A DNA stretch of 64,000 bases from CAYRJD01 sp965247395 (GCA_965247395.1 OZ252012.1:1798001-1862000); one strand, 5' to 3'. Counted from the stretch's first letter, positions 18,646-28,803 are shown. Notes: generated from the letters alone by a model not told the origin. Translations and numbers: made by a program.

Positions 18646-18690
18646 CTCAGGTCTGTTAACCCAGATCTGTTAACCCAGGTCTGTTAGCTC
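18646..18690. repeat. 15-bp tandem repeat at the meaB 3' end
   Basis: Read on the minus strand, the last codons and stop of meaB (ACAGACCTGGGTTAA) are followed at once by a second near-identical copy and a partial third. It is another case of a gene end repeated after its stop. Confidence 0.85.
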
Positions 18691-19803
18691 GATCAGCTTG
18701 TCAGCGGCTGTGTGAGGGTCAAGCTGGCCAGCCATCAGCTTGCGTTTGATATCGACCCCCGCTGCCGTGGCGCTTAGCGCTTCTACTTGAGCGGTCATGT
18801 GTTGGCGCAGGATTTCTGAGAATTCATTATCGGCGCGTGCCTGACGGTGTTCGTCTAGCAAACCACTGCTAACCAGATAGTCGCGGTGCGCCGTTATTGC
18901 TTCGAACAACTCGCTGGCTCCTTGCCCGGTTGTGCCAACGGTTTCAACTATGGGCGGCTCCCATACGTGTTCTCCGGCACTTCCGCTGTCGCCGTGCGCC
19001 CCAGGCCCAGTCGGCCCTGTCGATAGTTCAAGCATCTGCACAATGTCCATGCGAGTCTGAGACACTCCAGGTCGATCACTCTTGTTGATGACGAAAATGT
19101 CGGCGATCTCCATTAACCCGGCCTTGTTGGCCTGCACCGAGTCACCCCAACCAGGGTTAAGCACCACCACGGTGGTGTCCGTGGCAGCGGCAATGTCCAC
19201 TTCCACTTGGCCCACACCGACGGTTTCGATCAATACCCACGGCCAACCCGCGGCGGCGAGTACGCGTGCGCCAAGCGGCACCGCCAAGCTCAGTCCACCC
19301 AACTGCCCACGTGAGGCCATCGACCGGATGTAAACGCCTTCGTCGGAAGTGTGGCTGCCCATCCGCACACGGTCTCCCAAGATCGCACCACCGGTGAAAG
19401 GCGAAGAGGGGTCGACCGCAATGACGGCTACTTTTTCGCCGCGCTCACGCGCTACCACCAGCAGTTCTGAGGTGATGCTGGATTTGCCAGACCCGGGCGC
19501 GCCGGTGATACCGACCGTGTGCGAAGCCGAACTGACACCGCTTGGATTGGCGCTATCTGAATTAGCACTGCCCGAAAAGGCCAGTGCCGCTAGCTCACGC
19601 ACAGCTTCTCTATCTGCAGTTACGTTGCCGAGGTTGCCCGTGCCGAAACTGCCTACGCCGCGTTCCACCATCGACATCAGCCGAGCCAGCGCCAGTCGCT
19701 CTCCCTTGCGAGCCTTAGCCAGCAAGTCCGCAGCCGCGCCGGATGCTCCAGAGGTTTGCTTACCTGTCGGTCCTGTCGGTTTGTCCGCCATTTCGGCGTT
19801 CAT
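18670..19803 (-). CDS. meaB: MeaB/ArgK-type GTPase, methylmalonyl-CoA mutase chaperone
   Basis: A 377-residue G3E-family P-loop GTPase. Walker A is GAPGSGKSS (about residue 102), followed by VIAVDPSSPFTGGAILGDRVRM, the ETVGVGQ switch and the NKSD specificity motif. It guards and repairs B12-dependent methylmalonyl-CoA mutase. No mutase gene is in this window. About 30 residues of low-complexity insertion lie just before the P-loop. It begins one base after the murA stop on the same strand. Confidence 0.92.
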   Translation of the reverse strand: MNAEMADKPTGPTGKQTSGASGAAADLLAKARKGERLALARLMSMVERGVGSFGTGNLGNVTADREAVRELAALAFSGSANSDSANPSGVSSASHTVGITGAPGSGKSSITSELLVVARERGEKVAVIAVDPSSPFTGGAILGDRVRMGSHTSDEGVYIRSMASRGQLGGLSLAVPLGARVLAAAGWPWVLIETVGVGQVEVDIAAATDTTVVVLNPGWGDSVQANKAGLMEIADIFVINKSDRPGVSQTRMDIVQMLELSTGPTGPGAHGDSGSAGEHVWEPPIVETVGTTGQGASELFEAITAHRDYLVSSGLLDEHRQARADNEFSEILRQHMTAQVEALSATAAGVDIKRKLMAGQLDPHTAADKLIELTDLG

Positions 19804-21135
19804 TTAAACGGCTCTGACCGATGCCCCAACAGCGGACAGCTTGGTCGGCAGGTTTTCGTAACCGCGTGCAATGTGCTCCGCACCGGTGATGCGAGTGGTG
19901 CCAGTGGCCGACAGTCCTGCAATCACCAGTGCAGCGCCAGCTCGAATGTCATGCGCTCGCACGGGTGCTCCGTTGAGCTGTTTGCTGCCTTGAATCACGG
20001 CGTGATGACCATCGGTGCGAATGTTGGCATTCATGCGGCGCAACTCATCGATGTAACGAAACCGACCCGTAAAAATATTCTCGGTAACGATGCCAGCGCC
20101 TTCGGTGGTTGCCAGCAACGCCACGAGCACCGGCTTGTAGTCGGTGGCTAGGCCGGGGTAGGGGAGAGTGGAGATGTCGGTGGAGCTAAGCCGGTCCGGC
20201 CTGACGGGGGCTGCGGCAAGCAGGCCGTCTTCGCTGGGTTTGAAACTCATACCCATGTCGCCAAGCTTGCGCAACAGCATGCTCATGTGATCGGCACGAG
20301 CGCCTTGCAGGAAGATTTCGCCACCGCAAACACCCAGGGCGGCCAGGTAGGTGGCTGCTTCGATGCGATCGTTGATTGCCTTGTAGAGCGGAGCGGGATG
20401 CAGCTTTTCCACGCCGTCGATGGTGATCGTGCCTGTCTCGACTCCGCTTATTTGTGCGCCCATGTTGACTAGAAACTGAGAGAGGTCGACTATCTCTGGT
20501 TCTCGGGCGGAGTTTTCGATGACGGTGCGTCCACGCGCCAGCACCGCAGCCATCATCACGTTTTCGGTCGCACCGACCGACGGATATTCCAACACCACCT
20601 GAGCGCCGGTCAGCACGTCTGCTCGACCTTCGACGTTGCCGTGAGCAGTGTTGAAGTGCGCGCCGAGAGCTTCGAGTGCTGTCAAATGCAGATCAATAGG
20701 CCGAGGGCCGAAATCGTCACCACCCGGCAACGCCACGCTGGCGCGACCAAAGCGTGCGAGCAACGGCCCCAGCACTGCGATCGATGCTCGCATTCGTTCG
20801 ACTAGTTCGTAGGGGGCCTCGGTGGTGCGTAGCTGCGCTGGTATGTCGATTTGGATCTCGTTGGCGGCAGGGTTGCGAGTGATTTCGGCACCCATTGCGC
20901 TCAGCAGTTCGCACATGATGGAGGTGTCGGCGATGTTGGGGATGTTGCCGAGGTGATGGTGGCCTTCAGCTAGGAGGCAGGCGGCCATCAGCTTTAGGAC
21001 GCTATTTTTGGCGCCGGAGAGCGGGATGTCGCCGTGGAGCGGACCGGACTGCTGGACCTCAATAACGCTGGCGGGATTATTGGCTGTGTTCGGTGGTGTT
21101 TCGCCTGTCATATTTTCTGTGGTGTTTTCTGTCAT
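19804..21135 (-). CDS. murA: UDP-N-acetylglucosamine 1-carboxyvinyltransferase
   Basis: A 443-residue enzyme for the first committed step of peptidoglycan synthesis. The N-terminus GDIPLSGAKNSVLKLMAA is typical, and RPIDLHL follows the active-site loop. The loop residue that is Cys in E. coli MurA appears as Asp here (LPGGDDFGPRPIDLH); Asp at this place is known from fosfomycin-resistant actinobacteria, so resistance can be inferred. The first 25 residues are T/N-rich repeats. Confidence 0.95.
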   Translation of the reverse strand: MTENTTENMTGETPPNTANNPASVIEVQQSGPLHGDIPLSGAKNSVLKLMAACLLAEGHHHLGNIPNIADTSIMCELLSAMGAEITRNPAANEIQIDIPAQLRTTEAPYELVERMRASIAVLGPLLARFGRASVALPGGDDFGPRPIDLHLTALEALGAHFNTAHGNVEGRADVLTGAQVVLEYPSVGATENVMMAAVLARGRTVIENSAREPEIVDLSQFLVNMGAQISGVETGTITIDGVEKLHPAPLYKAINDRIEAATYLAALGVCGGEIFLQGARADHMSMLLRKLGDMGMSFKPSEDGLLAAAPVRPDRLSSTDISTLPYPGLATDYKPVLVALLATTEGAGIVTENIFTGRFRYIDELRRMNANIRTDGHHAVIQGSKQLNGAPVRAHDIRAGAALVIAGLSATGTTRITGAEHIARGYENLPTKLSAVGASVRAV

Positions 21136-21204
21136 GTTTTGAGTGCGCTGCTGTTAGCGCCATAGGGCTAGCAGCTAAGGGTGCCAGCGCGGCGGGGCGG
21201 CGTC

Positions 21205-21276
21205 AATAACTCCACCAATAACTCCACCAATAACTCCACCAATGATTCCAGCAATAATTCCACCAATGACCCCACC
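21205..21276. repeat. 12-bp tandem repeat at the 5' end of the hydrolase gene
   Basis: Six units of 12 bp based on AATAACTCCACC (21205-21276); the first three are perfect. They cover the start codon of the following gene and give a Pro/Ile/Thr-rich beginning. The same motif type occurs upstream of hppA at 48601-48672. Confidence 0.9.
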
Positions 21277-22030
21277 ATCACTCACGCTGCCAGCGGGCTT
21301 GCTGCTGACACCTGGAGCAGCGGGTGACCGCGATCAGGCTGCGTTGCGGGCTATCGAAACCGCTATCACGGGCGCTTCCGTAGCTGCTGCACCCAGTTCT
21401 GTAACTAAACCCACTGGCGTTAAGGCCACAGGCACTAGGGCTACAGGCCCGATCTCTACGGATCCAGTTCCTACAGGCACCGCAGAGCTAGCCAATTTCA
21501 GTGTGCTGCGACACGAGTTCGCCTATCAACGCAAAGCTCGTCTAACAGGCCGCCGCACGCCACCACCACGAGTAGACAAGGTGGTCGAAGAGCTGAAGGC
21601 CGACTATAAAAACCTCGTTGACTCGCTCAGGAAAGGGGAGCAAAGCGCGGGCAAAGTTGCACCCGAGCGAATGGTGCTCGGAGGACGATCCTTCGGCGGC
21701 CGGGTCTGTTCGATGGCGGTGGCCCAGGGCTTGCCAGCAGCAGGCTTGATATTGCTCAGCTACCCCTTGCACCCACCTAAGAAGCCCGAAGCCTTACGCA
21801 CGGAACACTTTGCGGACATCAATGTGCCGTGCTTGTTTGTGTCGGGCGACAACGATCCGTTTGGGACTCCCAAAGAGTTTGCCGAAGAGTTTGATAGGCA
21901 TCTGCGCAAGATCGCCTGTCCGGTTACCTCACTGTTTGTGCCAGGCGGCGGGCACGATCCGGCAAGTGCAGCTCAGCTAGAGCAGATAGCCACCGCGGTT
22001 ACAAGCTGGCTGAGCGAGCTTGATTTGTAG
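21242..22030 (+). CDS. Alpha/beta-hydrolase of the KANL3/Tex30 type
   Basis: A 262-residue protein with the nucleophile elbow GGRSFGGR (about residue 146), the strand ending in PCLFVSGDNDPF that supplies the acid, and a histidine in VPGGGHD near the end, a complete Ser-Asp-His triad. This layout matches the dienelactone-hydrolase-like KANL3/Tex30 group. The first 70 residues are repetitive. The substrate is unknown. Behind the stop a 19- to 20-bp sequence is tandemly repeated (22031-22075). Confidence 0.8.
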   Translation: MIPAIIPPMTPPSLTLPAGLLLTPGAAGDRDQAALRAIETAITGASVAAAPSSVTKPTGVKATGTRATGPISTDPVPTGTAELANFSVLRHEFAYQRKARLTGRRTPPPRVDKVVEELKADYKNLVDSLRKGEQSAGKVAPERMVLGGRSFGGRVCSMAVAQGLPAAGLILLSYPLHPPKKPEALRTEHFADINVPCLFVSGDNDPFGTPKEFAEEFDRHLRKIACPVTSLFVPGGGHDPASAAQLEQIATAVTSWLSELDL

Positions 22031-22081
22031 TTGGTAGCGGCAGCTATGTAGTTGGTGGCGGTAGCTATTAAGTGAGACGCG

Positions 22082-23347
22082 CTAGCTAGCCGCGATCTGG
22101 TCGTTTATGTATTTGGCGATTTCTAGGCTGGCGGTGGCCGCAGGGCTGGGGGCGTTGAGCACATGAAAGGTGTTGCCGGCTCGCGTAATGGTGAAGTCGT
22201 CTAACAGCTCACCTTCTGCATCCATTGCTTGAGCACGCACGCCAGCTTGAGCAGGCACTAAGTCGTCCACGGTGATCTCAGGCACCAGCCGAGCTAGCGC
22301 CTTGGCGAAGGCGCTCTTATTTAGAGAGCGCCATATTTCACCGCTGCCGGTGCGCCAATACTTCGCAGCCAGTTTCCACAACCCACGATTAGTCAAATGC
22401 TCTCGCACTTGCTGCTTGCTGATCTTGCCCCAGCGGTAACCCTCGCGATGTAAAGCCAGCACAGCGTTCGGTCCGGCATGAATAGAGCCGTCGATCATGC
22501 GCGTCAGGTGCACGCCAAGAAACGGAAAGCTCGGGTCGGGCACCGGATAAATGAGGTTCTTAACAAGGTGCCGTGCGTGCGGCGCTAGCTCGTAGTACTC
22601 GCCGCGAAACGGCACGATGCGATTGCCTTCGGTGGCGTCGGCCATGTCTGCCACCTGATCGCTGCGCAGCCCGGCGCAATTGACCAGCAGCTGCGTTTCG
22701 AAATCGCCACCGGTAGTGCCGACACGAACCTGGCTGTTGTTGCTCGCCTGAGTGCTGCCGCTGCCTGCCTCGCCAGAGCCGTCTCGGCCGTCTTGCCCGT
22801 TCAGCGCAACTACCTCGGTGTCATACCGCAGGTCCGCTCCGTCAGCGACCAGCTCTTTGGACAGCGCTTCGGTTACAGCCACGTAGTCGGTAATACCAGT
22901 GGACGGCACCCACAGAGCTTCGATGCCAACGCAATTCGGCTCTTGCTCGGCCAGTTGGTCCGCGTTTAGCAACGCAGCGGGGACGCCGTTTTTGGTGGCG
23001 TTCAGCGACAGCGCCCGCAGCCTTTCCAATTCTCGCTGAGACGTGGCGACGATCACCTTGCCGCAGATATCGTAAGCAATGTCGTGACGCTGGCAAAACT
23101 CCACCATTGACGCACGCCCAGAGATAGCCAGCTTGGCCTTTAGCGAGCCCGGCTTGTAATAGACGCCGGAGTGCAGCACACCTGAGTTGCGCCCGGTTTG
23201 ATGCTGCGTGCCAGTCGATTCGGCTTCAAGCACGACCACGGATTTGCCGGGGTTGCGCTGCAGGTAGCAGTGAGCGGTGGCCAGCCCGATGATGCCAGCG
23301 CCGACGACTACAAGGTCGGCCACCGAAGTGCGGTCGTCAGCGCTCAT
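22082..23347 (-). CDS. lhgO: L-2-hydroxyglutarate dehydrogenase/oxidase
   Basis: A 421-residue FAD enzyme of the DAO family. The dinucleotide-binding motif VVGAGIIGLATAHCYL is at residues 13-28, and GRNSGVLHSGVYYKPGSLKA (residues about 52-71) is characteristic of LhgO. It oxidises L-2-hydroxyglutarate to 2-oxoglutarate. A Gly/Ser/Gln insertion of about 20 residues lies near residue 210. It is preceded on the same strand by the J-domain gene. Confidence 0.93.
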   Translation of the reverse strand: MSADDRTSVADLVVVGAGIIGLATAHCYLQRNPGKSVVVLEAESTGTQHQTGRNSGVLHSGVYYKPGSLKAKLAISGRASMVEFCQRHDIAYDICGKVIVATSQRELERLRALSLNATKNGVPAALLNADQLAEQEPNCVGIEALWVPSTGITDYVAVTEALSKELVADGADLRYDTEVVALNGQDGRDGSGEAGSGSTQASNNSQVRVGTTGGDFETQLLVNCAGLRSDQVADMADATEGNRIVPFRGEYYELAPHARHLVKNLIYPVPDPSFPFLGVHLTRMIDGSIHAGPNAVLALHREGYRWGKISKQQVREHLTNRGLWKLAAKYWRTGSGEIWRSLNKSAFAKALARLVPEITVDDLVPAQAGVRAQAMDAEGELLDDFTITRAGNTFHVLNAPSPAATASLEIAKYINDQIAAS

Positions 23348-23375
23348 TTACCGCTAGCTCCGGCACTTACCGCAC

Positions 23376-24164
23376 TTACCGCTTTGTGTCATCAGCACTT
23401 GTTGCTGGTCCGTGGGCAGGAGCGACGAAAGCGGCATGGTTTGAGAGCAATATCTTGCGAGCGGCCGTCAGCGCAGCGATGCGGTTTCCGGCATCAGAAA
23501 TCTCTCCGCCGTGGTCTGGATGAGCCTGTCGCATCTGACGGCGAAACTGACGTTGCAAAGAGCGGGCGTTGCCGTCGTAGGTGTCCATGCCCATCACGTG
23601 CAGCGCCCACGATTTTGCGACCATGTCCGAAGGGTCACGACCTGTTACGTCTCGCGTCTCACGCCCGATGAGATACGCCATCATGTCGGCCAGGTTGACC
23701 TGGTCAGGCTCCACATCGGTGCGCCAACGCATCGCCGATCGCAGCAAGATAAACAGGCTGCTCTTAGCAGGCTCAGGCACGTGACTGGCCCGATACATCG
23801 CCGCTAACAGCTGTGGTTCACAGCGGGTGTTGCGATCTAGCTCAACGGAAATGTCGCCGCCCGGTGTTGCTACCAAGCGGTGTTTGGTGTTGGTTAGCCC
23901 CACGCGATCTTGCTGTAGCCGATAACGCAAGCGAGGCTGTGCCACACGATCACCGCGCTCGAGTTTTTTGGCAAGCTCGCTCAGTGTCTGGCGTGCCTCA
24001 TCGGTGAGGTTTGCCCCGTAAAACGCAACCATCGCTGCTAGCAGCAGGCCACCGGGGCCAGGCGACGGATCAAACCGCAGACGATCTTCGCCTAGGGCGA
24101 CTCGCCGGGTTGGGACGGCCGAACGGGAATGCCAGACATCCATCTCAGCGAGAATCACGGCCAC
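23376..24164 (-). CDS. Protein with a C-terminal J-domain
   Basis: A 262-residue protein. Residues about 200-245 form a J-domain with the HPD motif in RQAHPDHGGE, which stimulates DnaK-type ATPases. The N-terminal 190 residues are unfamiliar, without membrane segments, and mostly alpha-helical in appearance. It could be a co-chaperone of narrow purpose. The gene starts 125 bp from the divergent glpX. Confidence 0.7.
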   Translation of the reverse strand: MAVILAEMDVWHSRSAVPTRRVALGEDRLRFDPSPGPGGLLLAAMVAFYGANLTDEARQTLSELAKKLERGDRVAQPRLRYRLQQDRVGLTNTKHRLVATPGGDISVELDRNTRCEPQLLAAMYRASHVPEPAKSSLFILLRSAMRWRTDVEPDQVNLADMMAYLIGRETRDVTGRDPSDMVAKSWALHVMGMDTYDGNARSLQRQFRRQMRQAHPDHGGEISDAGNRIAALTAARKILLSNHAAFVAPAHGPATSADDTKR

Positions 24165-24289
24165 AAAGCTACCCCCGCAGGTTGGTTAGCAATAAGCGAG
24201 TGCCTGTCGAGTGCCCTGGCAAGCGAAGCGCTGGCCTGCGGTAATGAGCTCTGTTCGCCTAGCCATTGTTGAGTAGCTTCACTGTTGCT

Positions 24290-25309
24290 ATGTGCGCCGC
24301 TGTGGATCGAAGCCCCGAATCAAAACCTGCGCAGCTGCCTGACCGCAACTTGGCCTTAGAGCTGGTGCGGACAACCGAGGCGGCGGCGCTGGCGGCCTCA
24401 CGTTGGATGGGCCGAGGAGACAAAAACGGCGCAGACGGCGCCGCAGTGGAAGCCATGCGAGTGGTGCTGAGCACCGTGCCGATGAATGGCATGGTGGTAA
24501 TAGGCGAGGGCGAAAAAGACGAAGCCCCCATGCTTTACGGTGGCGAAGCAGTGGGCGACGGCTCAGGCGCCGAGACAGATGTGGCCGTAGACCCGATCGA
24601 TGGCACCACGCTGACCTCGCTGGGTCGAGGCAACGCCATCTCGGTGATAGCCGTTTCACCTAAGGGCACGATGTTCGACCCAGGGCCGTGCGTGTACATG
24701 GAAAAAGTAGCGGTAGGGCCCGCCGCACGAGGCGCCATAGACCTGAACATGTCTGCGACGGACAATCTGAAGTCGATTTCTGCGATGACCGGCAAGAGCC
24801 TGCGAGACCTGACCGCGGTGGTGCTAGATCGTGATCGCCATTCGGAATTGATTGCAGAGATTCGTGAGACCGGAGCGCGCATTCGGCTGATTCCTGACGG
24901 CGATGTAGCCGGAGCAATTTCGACCGCCACCAGCGGCACGGCCGATGTGCTGTTCGGCATTGGCGGCACGCCGGAGGGCGTGATCTCTGCGGCCGCGCTT
25001 AAATGCGTGGGTGGTGAGATTCAGGGTCGCCTGTGGCCGCGCAACGATCGTGAACGTCAGGCAGCGGAGAAGTTTGGCCTTGACTTGTCGCAGGTGCTGA
25101 CTACTGATGATCTTGTGCGATCCGAAGACGTGTTTTTTGCAGCTACGGGGATTACCGATGGTGAGCTGCTGAGAGGTATTCGCTATGAGAAGGATCGGGC
25201 GGTGTCAAATTCGCTGGTGATGCGATCAAAGAGCGGCACCGTTCGCCACATCGAGGCCACTCACAACATCGACAAGCTGAGCACTTTCGCAGCGGTTGAT
25301 TTCACCTAG
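24290..25309 (+). CDS. glpX: Class II fructose-1,6-bisphosphatase
   Basis: The GlpX family of gluconeogenesis: NLALELVRTTEAAALAASRW, GEGEKDEAPMLYGGE, and the metal-binding VAVDPIDGTTL are all present. The frame is open from a TTG at 24266, but the ATG at 24290 lies nearer to the conserved start. About 340 residues, normal for the family. It is the last + strand gene before the defence island and ends 14 bp from the convergent helicase gene. Confidence 0.95.
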   Translation: MCAAVDRSPESKPAQLPDRNLALELVRTTEAAALAASRWMGRGDKNGADGAAVEAMRVVLSTVPMNGMVVIGEGEKDEAPMLYGGEAVGDGSGAETDVAVDPIDGTTLTSLGRGNAISVIAVSPKGTMFDPGPCVYMEKVAVGPAARGAIDLNMSATDNLKSISAMTGKSLRDLTAVVLDRDRHSELIAEIRETGARIRLIPDGDVAGAISTATSGTADVLFGIGGTPEGVISAAALKCVGGEIQGRLWPRNDRERQAAEKFGLDLSQVLTTDDLVRSEDVFFAATGITDGELLRGIRYEKDRAVSNSLVMRSKSGTVRHIEATHNIDKLSTFAAVDFT

Positions 25310-25323
25310 CGCTAAGAAGATTT

Positions 25324-28300
25324 CTAAGATTTCTGCGGCGCAGTCAGAGCGAGCCAACAGACGAGATGAACGTCGTCCTTGTTGATCACGGGGTTTGGCG
25401 TCGGCGGCACATACGGCTCAAGCCCTAGATCTTCAATCACTTCCAGGAGCCCGGCTGCTTGAGCGGTCGGATCATCTGGGTGCTCTTTGAGTGCCAGTCT
25501 TATTTTTTGGATAGGGCGTCTGCTCTTAAGCGGGTTCTGAAGCTTCTCTACAGCGGTGTTGATGCCAGCCTGATCTTGGTTAGCAGGGAGCTCTTTGAGC
25601 GACCGTAGGGCATCAATGGCATCGCGTTGAGCTTTTTCTAGTGGCGCTGAGAGTTCCTTGGGATCGGAAAGTTGGTTCCAAGAGGTCTTTATTTCTTCCG
25701 CAGCCGCATCCCAGGCTCCGTATGCCAACGAGAAGGTGTCATCGCTAAGAACTCGTTCGGTGCTCTCTCCGCTGTCCGGACGAGCTTTGAAAAGACACGC
25801 CAGCGTGTTGTCGGTGATGCCGTAGGTGATGTCGGTGGTGGTGCCGTTGCTGCTTGGGCCATTGTCGTCAACCACGACGCTTCGAAATTGGACTTTTTCG
25901 CTGCCTGCGATTTGTGCGCAAAAGATGAACTCCGTCGTAGATGTGCCAGACAGATGATCAGCCACCATCCCGCTGCCCGACCCCCACGGCAGAGCTTCAA
26001 TCTGAGTTTTGAGCCCGGGGCGGTCCGTTAACGCCTTTTTCAGCTCATGACGGAACTCTTCACCAGATGTTGCGCCGAGCCCAACACCGCCCTGCTCAAA
26101 GATCCCCGCATCACCTTGGCGGAGCTTCTCAATCTCCTCGCGTGTTTCTGTGAATACCTGGTTACGTCCGCTTTCACCCGGAATGATGTCGCTATCAACG
26201 CCTACAGCAGCGGCAGCTTGGCGTATTTTCAGTCTGATTCGCTCTTCTAGCCCAAGTAGCTCATTTAAAGCCGCAGCGGGGAAAACGCTGCGGATGAATA
26301 CCTCATCGTGGCTTGAGCCGATGCGGTCAATACGACCATGGCGCTGCACCAAGCGCATCGGGTTCCACGGCAGGTCATAGTTGATGATGTGTTGTGCTTG
26401 CTGCAGGTTGACACCTTCGGCTAAGACGTCGGTGGTTACAACGATGTCGAATTTGTCTTGGTCGAACCCTGTTGGTGCTTCCGTCGAATGAGGGGCAAAA
26501 CCCCATAACACGGCTTGCTTTGTGACGTTGCCACCGGATGATTTGCCGTCTGAGCCTGAGATTGACGCCACCCGATCGGCATACACGGATAGCCGACTAT
26601 CGCTTTGCACTACTTCTGTGAGATGGTTATAGATCCAATCAACAGTGTCCGCGAAATAGCTGAATATCAATACCTTTCGGCGATCGTGAACGTCTTCTTT
26701 TTTCACCGTATTTTCTGCCTCGGCAGCAATTTCGGCTAGCTCTTCGACGACGACTTTAAGCGTTGGATCTTTTTCTCGTGTTATTAGTCTTGCTTCGCTC
26801 GCAAATTCCTGGAGAATCTTTAGATCGTTACTGACGTCGGCTTTGAGTGTTTTTACGTCATACCCATTAGCAGCCTCACTAGCGGTATAGCGCTCAACCT
26901 TTCCGGAATCTCCGTCTTCAGAATCTTCGTCGCTATCTTCTTCGCTTAGCTCATCCGAATCTGTTGAAGCCCATTCGGAGAGCATTTCGCTAGTAGCGAT
27001 TATGCCGTCTTCAAGTAGGCCTAAGAACTTTTCGTGGGACTTTGCCATTCTTTCGCATGTGTTAGCAAAAGCATATGGAGAAGACTCAAATCGCTTCAAC
27101 AGCATTGACCGCAATAGCCCTGCCTGTTGTGCTTCGTAGGTGATCTCGTTACCGTTAAGAAGGTAAGCCGATGGCGTATAGCGGGCAAGGGTTAGCTTAT
27201 TGCTTGCTTTGTTTTTACCCCGTTGTGCTTTACTCCCAGGGTCTAGAGCGGTTTTGAATTTTTTGAAGAAGCCTTTTGTGGCTGAGTCAAAGTCATAATC
27301 AATACGTTCTGCGTGCGGTTTCGGGAATTTGATTACCAACTCTTCACTATCTGCACCGCTAGCTGGAATCACGTCACCGGAATAATGCTTTTTGATGAAC
27401 TTACGGGTACGTCGAACAGTTACAGGATCTATAACGTCGAACAAGTGTTTGGGTGAGAGTTCATCAGGGTCTTTCTTCATGGCCACATTGAAGTGTTCGC
27501 GTAGAGACTTAATGCCAGTATCTGCGAATATTGCATCGTTGTATATGAAGTAACCCAGAAGGTGGTAGAGATCCCACAAGCTGTTGTTGACAGGTGTGGC
27601 AGTGAGCAGCACTACCTTTTTGCGCGGTGTGCCAGATAACAACCTTCGCAGGGCTTCTGCTCTTTGTGCAGATGGGTTGCGGGCATTGTGCGCCTCATCA
27701 ATCACGACAAGTGAGTATTCATTAGGGTCTGCACTGAGCTTATTGCTTGCGTTACCGTACTTAGGGTTGAGACGAATATCACTAGTTAGATCTTCAAACG
27801 AGCGAATCTCAACGTTTATGTTGTGCTTGTCTTTGAATGCCTTCCATGTTCCATCTCTGAGCGTGGCAGGCGCTATCACTAAGGCTCGTTGCCTACGGTT
27901 TCTGGTGGCATCAAGAATTAGTTCACCTGCAAGGTAGGTTTTACCGAGGCCAACCTCATCGGCAATCAACACACCGTTATAGTCCTTAAGGATTCCCCTT
28001 GCTCTCCACAGACCATCTTTTTGAGATTGAGCTAGTGGTAGGAATGTCCCATAATCTTCCAGTAGGTCAAGCTCAGCTTCATTCCATTTCTGCAGCATCC
28101 GCAGATAGATAAGGTATGGAGAGTGGTGCTCATAACGCTCTTTATACAGATCTACCAGGTCGTATGGCTCCGCGTCTGCCCAGTGTTCTTCAAACCAGGC
28201 CTGAGCTTTTTCAACGATTGAGGGGTTGTAGTTGCCGAGGTTAAGCTCGGCATTTGTTGTAAGACCGGCTCTTGTGAAGTTTGATGATCCTGCAATTACG

Positions 28301-28803
28301 CCGTGCTTAAGGGTGGTAGTGCTGATGAGATATGCCTTACCATGGAGAAATCGCTTCTTTAGCAGGCGTACTTCTACCTTTTCTTCTGATTTCAGCCAAG
28401 AAATCAGGTGGTCAGCAATTTGGTCTGTTTCATATGTAAAGCCCAGTAGGTCGCGATCAGTTTTTAAGTTTCCTACAAGGCTTTCAACGGCGTAACTAGT
28501 TTTTTTCTTTTCAGCAGTTTTTGAAGATAAGGATATTGCGTCGGGGCCAGATATAACGCGAGGCTTGTTTACATCTTCTGGTTCTGCACCAAGTAGCAAA
28601 CGAACTTTGCCAACATCATCTAGCGCACTACTCAACTCAGCGTAGCCTCCAAGATTAAAATAGGCAGATGCAATATCTAGGTAGACCGTATCCTTGAAGC
28701 TGGAGGTTGCGCCACCAATGAACCCTTGTAGAGCATCTGCAACAGTGCTAGCTGGTTGATTATTAGCAATCTCTGGCTTACTGTTTATGGCAGGGCTTGT
28801 CAT
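25324..28803 (-). CDS. SNF2-type helicase with N-terminal phospholipase-D nuclease-like domain (defence)
   Basis: An 1159-residue protein. Residues about 30-190 are a PLD-like domain with an HxK motif in FLHGKAYLI and a following GSSNFTRAGL. Residues about 285-420 hold the first helicase half (IADEVGLGKTYLAGEL, VVIDEAHNARNP, LLTATPVNNSLWDLY). After an acidic insertion (DSDELSEEDSDEDSEDGD) the second half follows with VVTTDVLAEGVNLQQA and NPMRLVQRHGRIDRIG. The C-terminal 250 residues are unassigned. The start overlaps the methylase stop by four bases, so the two form one unit. Such pairs occur in restriction-like defence systems; it resembles DISARM DrmD plus a PLD part, but drmA, drmB and drmC are absent. 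Confidence 0.85.
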   Translation of the reverse strand: MTSPAINSKPEIANNQPASTVADALQGFIGGATSSFKDTVYLDIASAYFNLGGYAELSSALDDVGKVRLLLGAEPEDVNKPRVISGPDAISLSSKTAEKKKTSYAVESLVGNLKTDRDLLGFTYETDQIADHLISWLKSEEKVEVRLLKKRFLHGKAYLISTTTLKHGVIAGSSNFTRAGLTTNAELNLGNYNPSIVEKAQAWFEEHWADAEPYDLVDLYKERYEHHSPYLIYLRMLQKWNEAELDLLEDYGTFLPLAQSQKDGLWRARGILKDYNGVLIADEVGLGKTYLAGELILDATRNRRQRALVIAPATLRDGTWKAFKDKHNINVEIRSFEDLTSDIRLNPKYGNASNKLSADPNEYSLVVIDEAHNARNPSAQRAEALRRLLSGTPRKKVVLLTATPVNNSLWDLYHLLGYFIYNDAIFADTGIKSLREHFNVAMKKDPDELSPKHLFDVIDPVTVRRTRKFIKKHYSGDVIPASGADSEELVIKFPKPHAERIDYDFDSATKGFFKKFKTALDPGSKAQRGKNKASNKLTLARYTPSAYLLNGNEITYEAQQAGLLRSMLLKRFESSPYAFANTCERMAKSHEKFLGLLEDGIIATSEMLSEWASTDSDELSEEDSDEDSEDGDSGKVERYTASEAANGYDVKTLKADVSNDLKILQEFASEARLITREKDPTLKVVVEELAEIAAEAENTVKKEDVHDRRKVLIFSYFADTVDWIYNHLTEVVQSDSRLSVYADRVASISGSDGKSSGGNVTKQAVLWGFAPHSTEAPTGFDQDKFDIVVTTDVLAEGVNLQQAQHIINYDLPWNPMRLVQRHGRIDRIGSSHDEVFIRSVFPAAALNELLGLEERIRLKIRQAAAAVGVDSDIIPGESGRNQVFTETREEIEKLRQGDAGIFEQGGVGLGATSGEEFRHELKKALTDRPGLKTQIEALPWGSGSGMVADHLSGTSTTEFIFCAQIAGSEKVQFRSVVVDDNGPSSNGTTTDITYGITDNTLACLFKARPDSGESTERVLSDDTFSLAYGAWDAAAEEIKTSWNQLSDPKELSAPLEKAQRDAIDALRSLKELPANQDQAGINTAVEKLQNPLKSRRPIQKIRLALKEHPDDPTAQAAGLLEVIEDLGLEPYVPPTPNPVINKDDVHLVCWLALTAPQKS

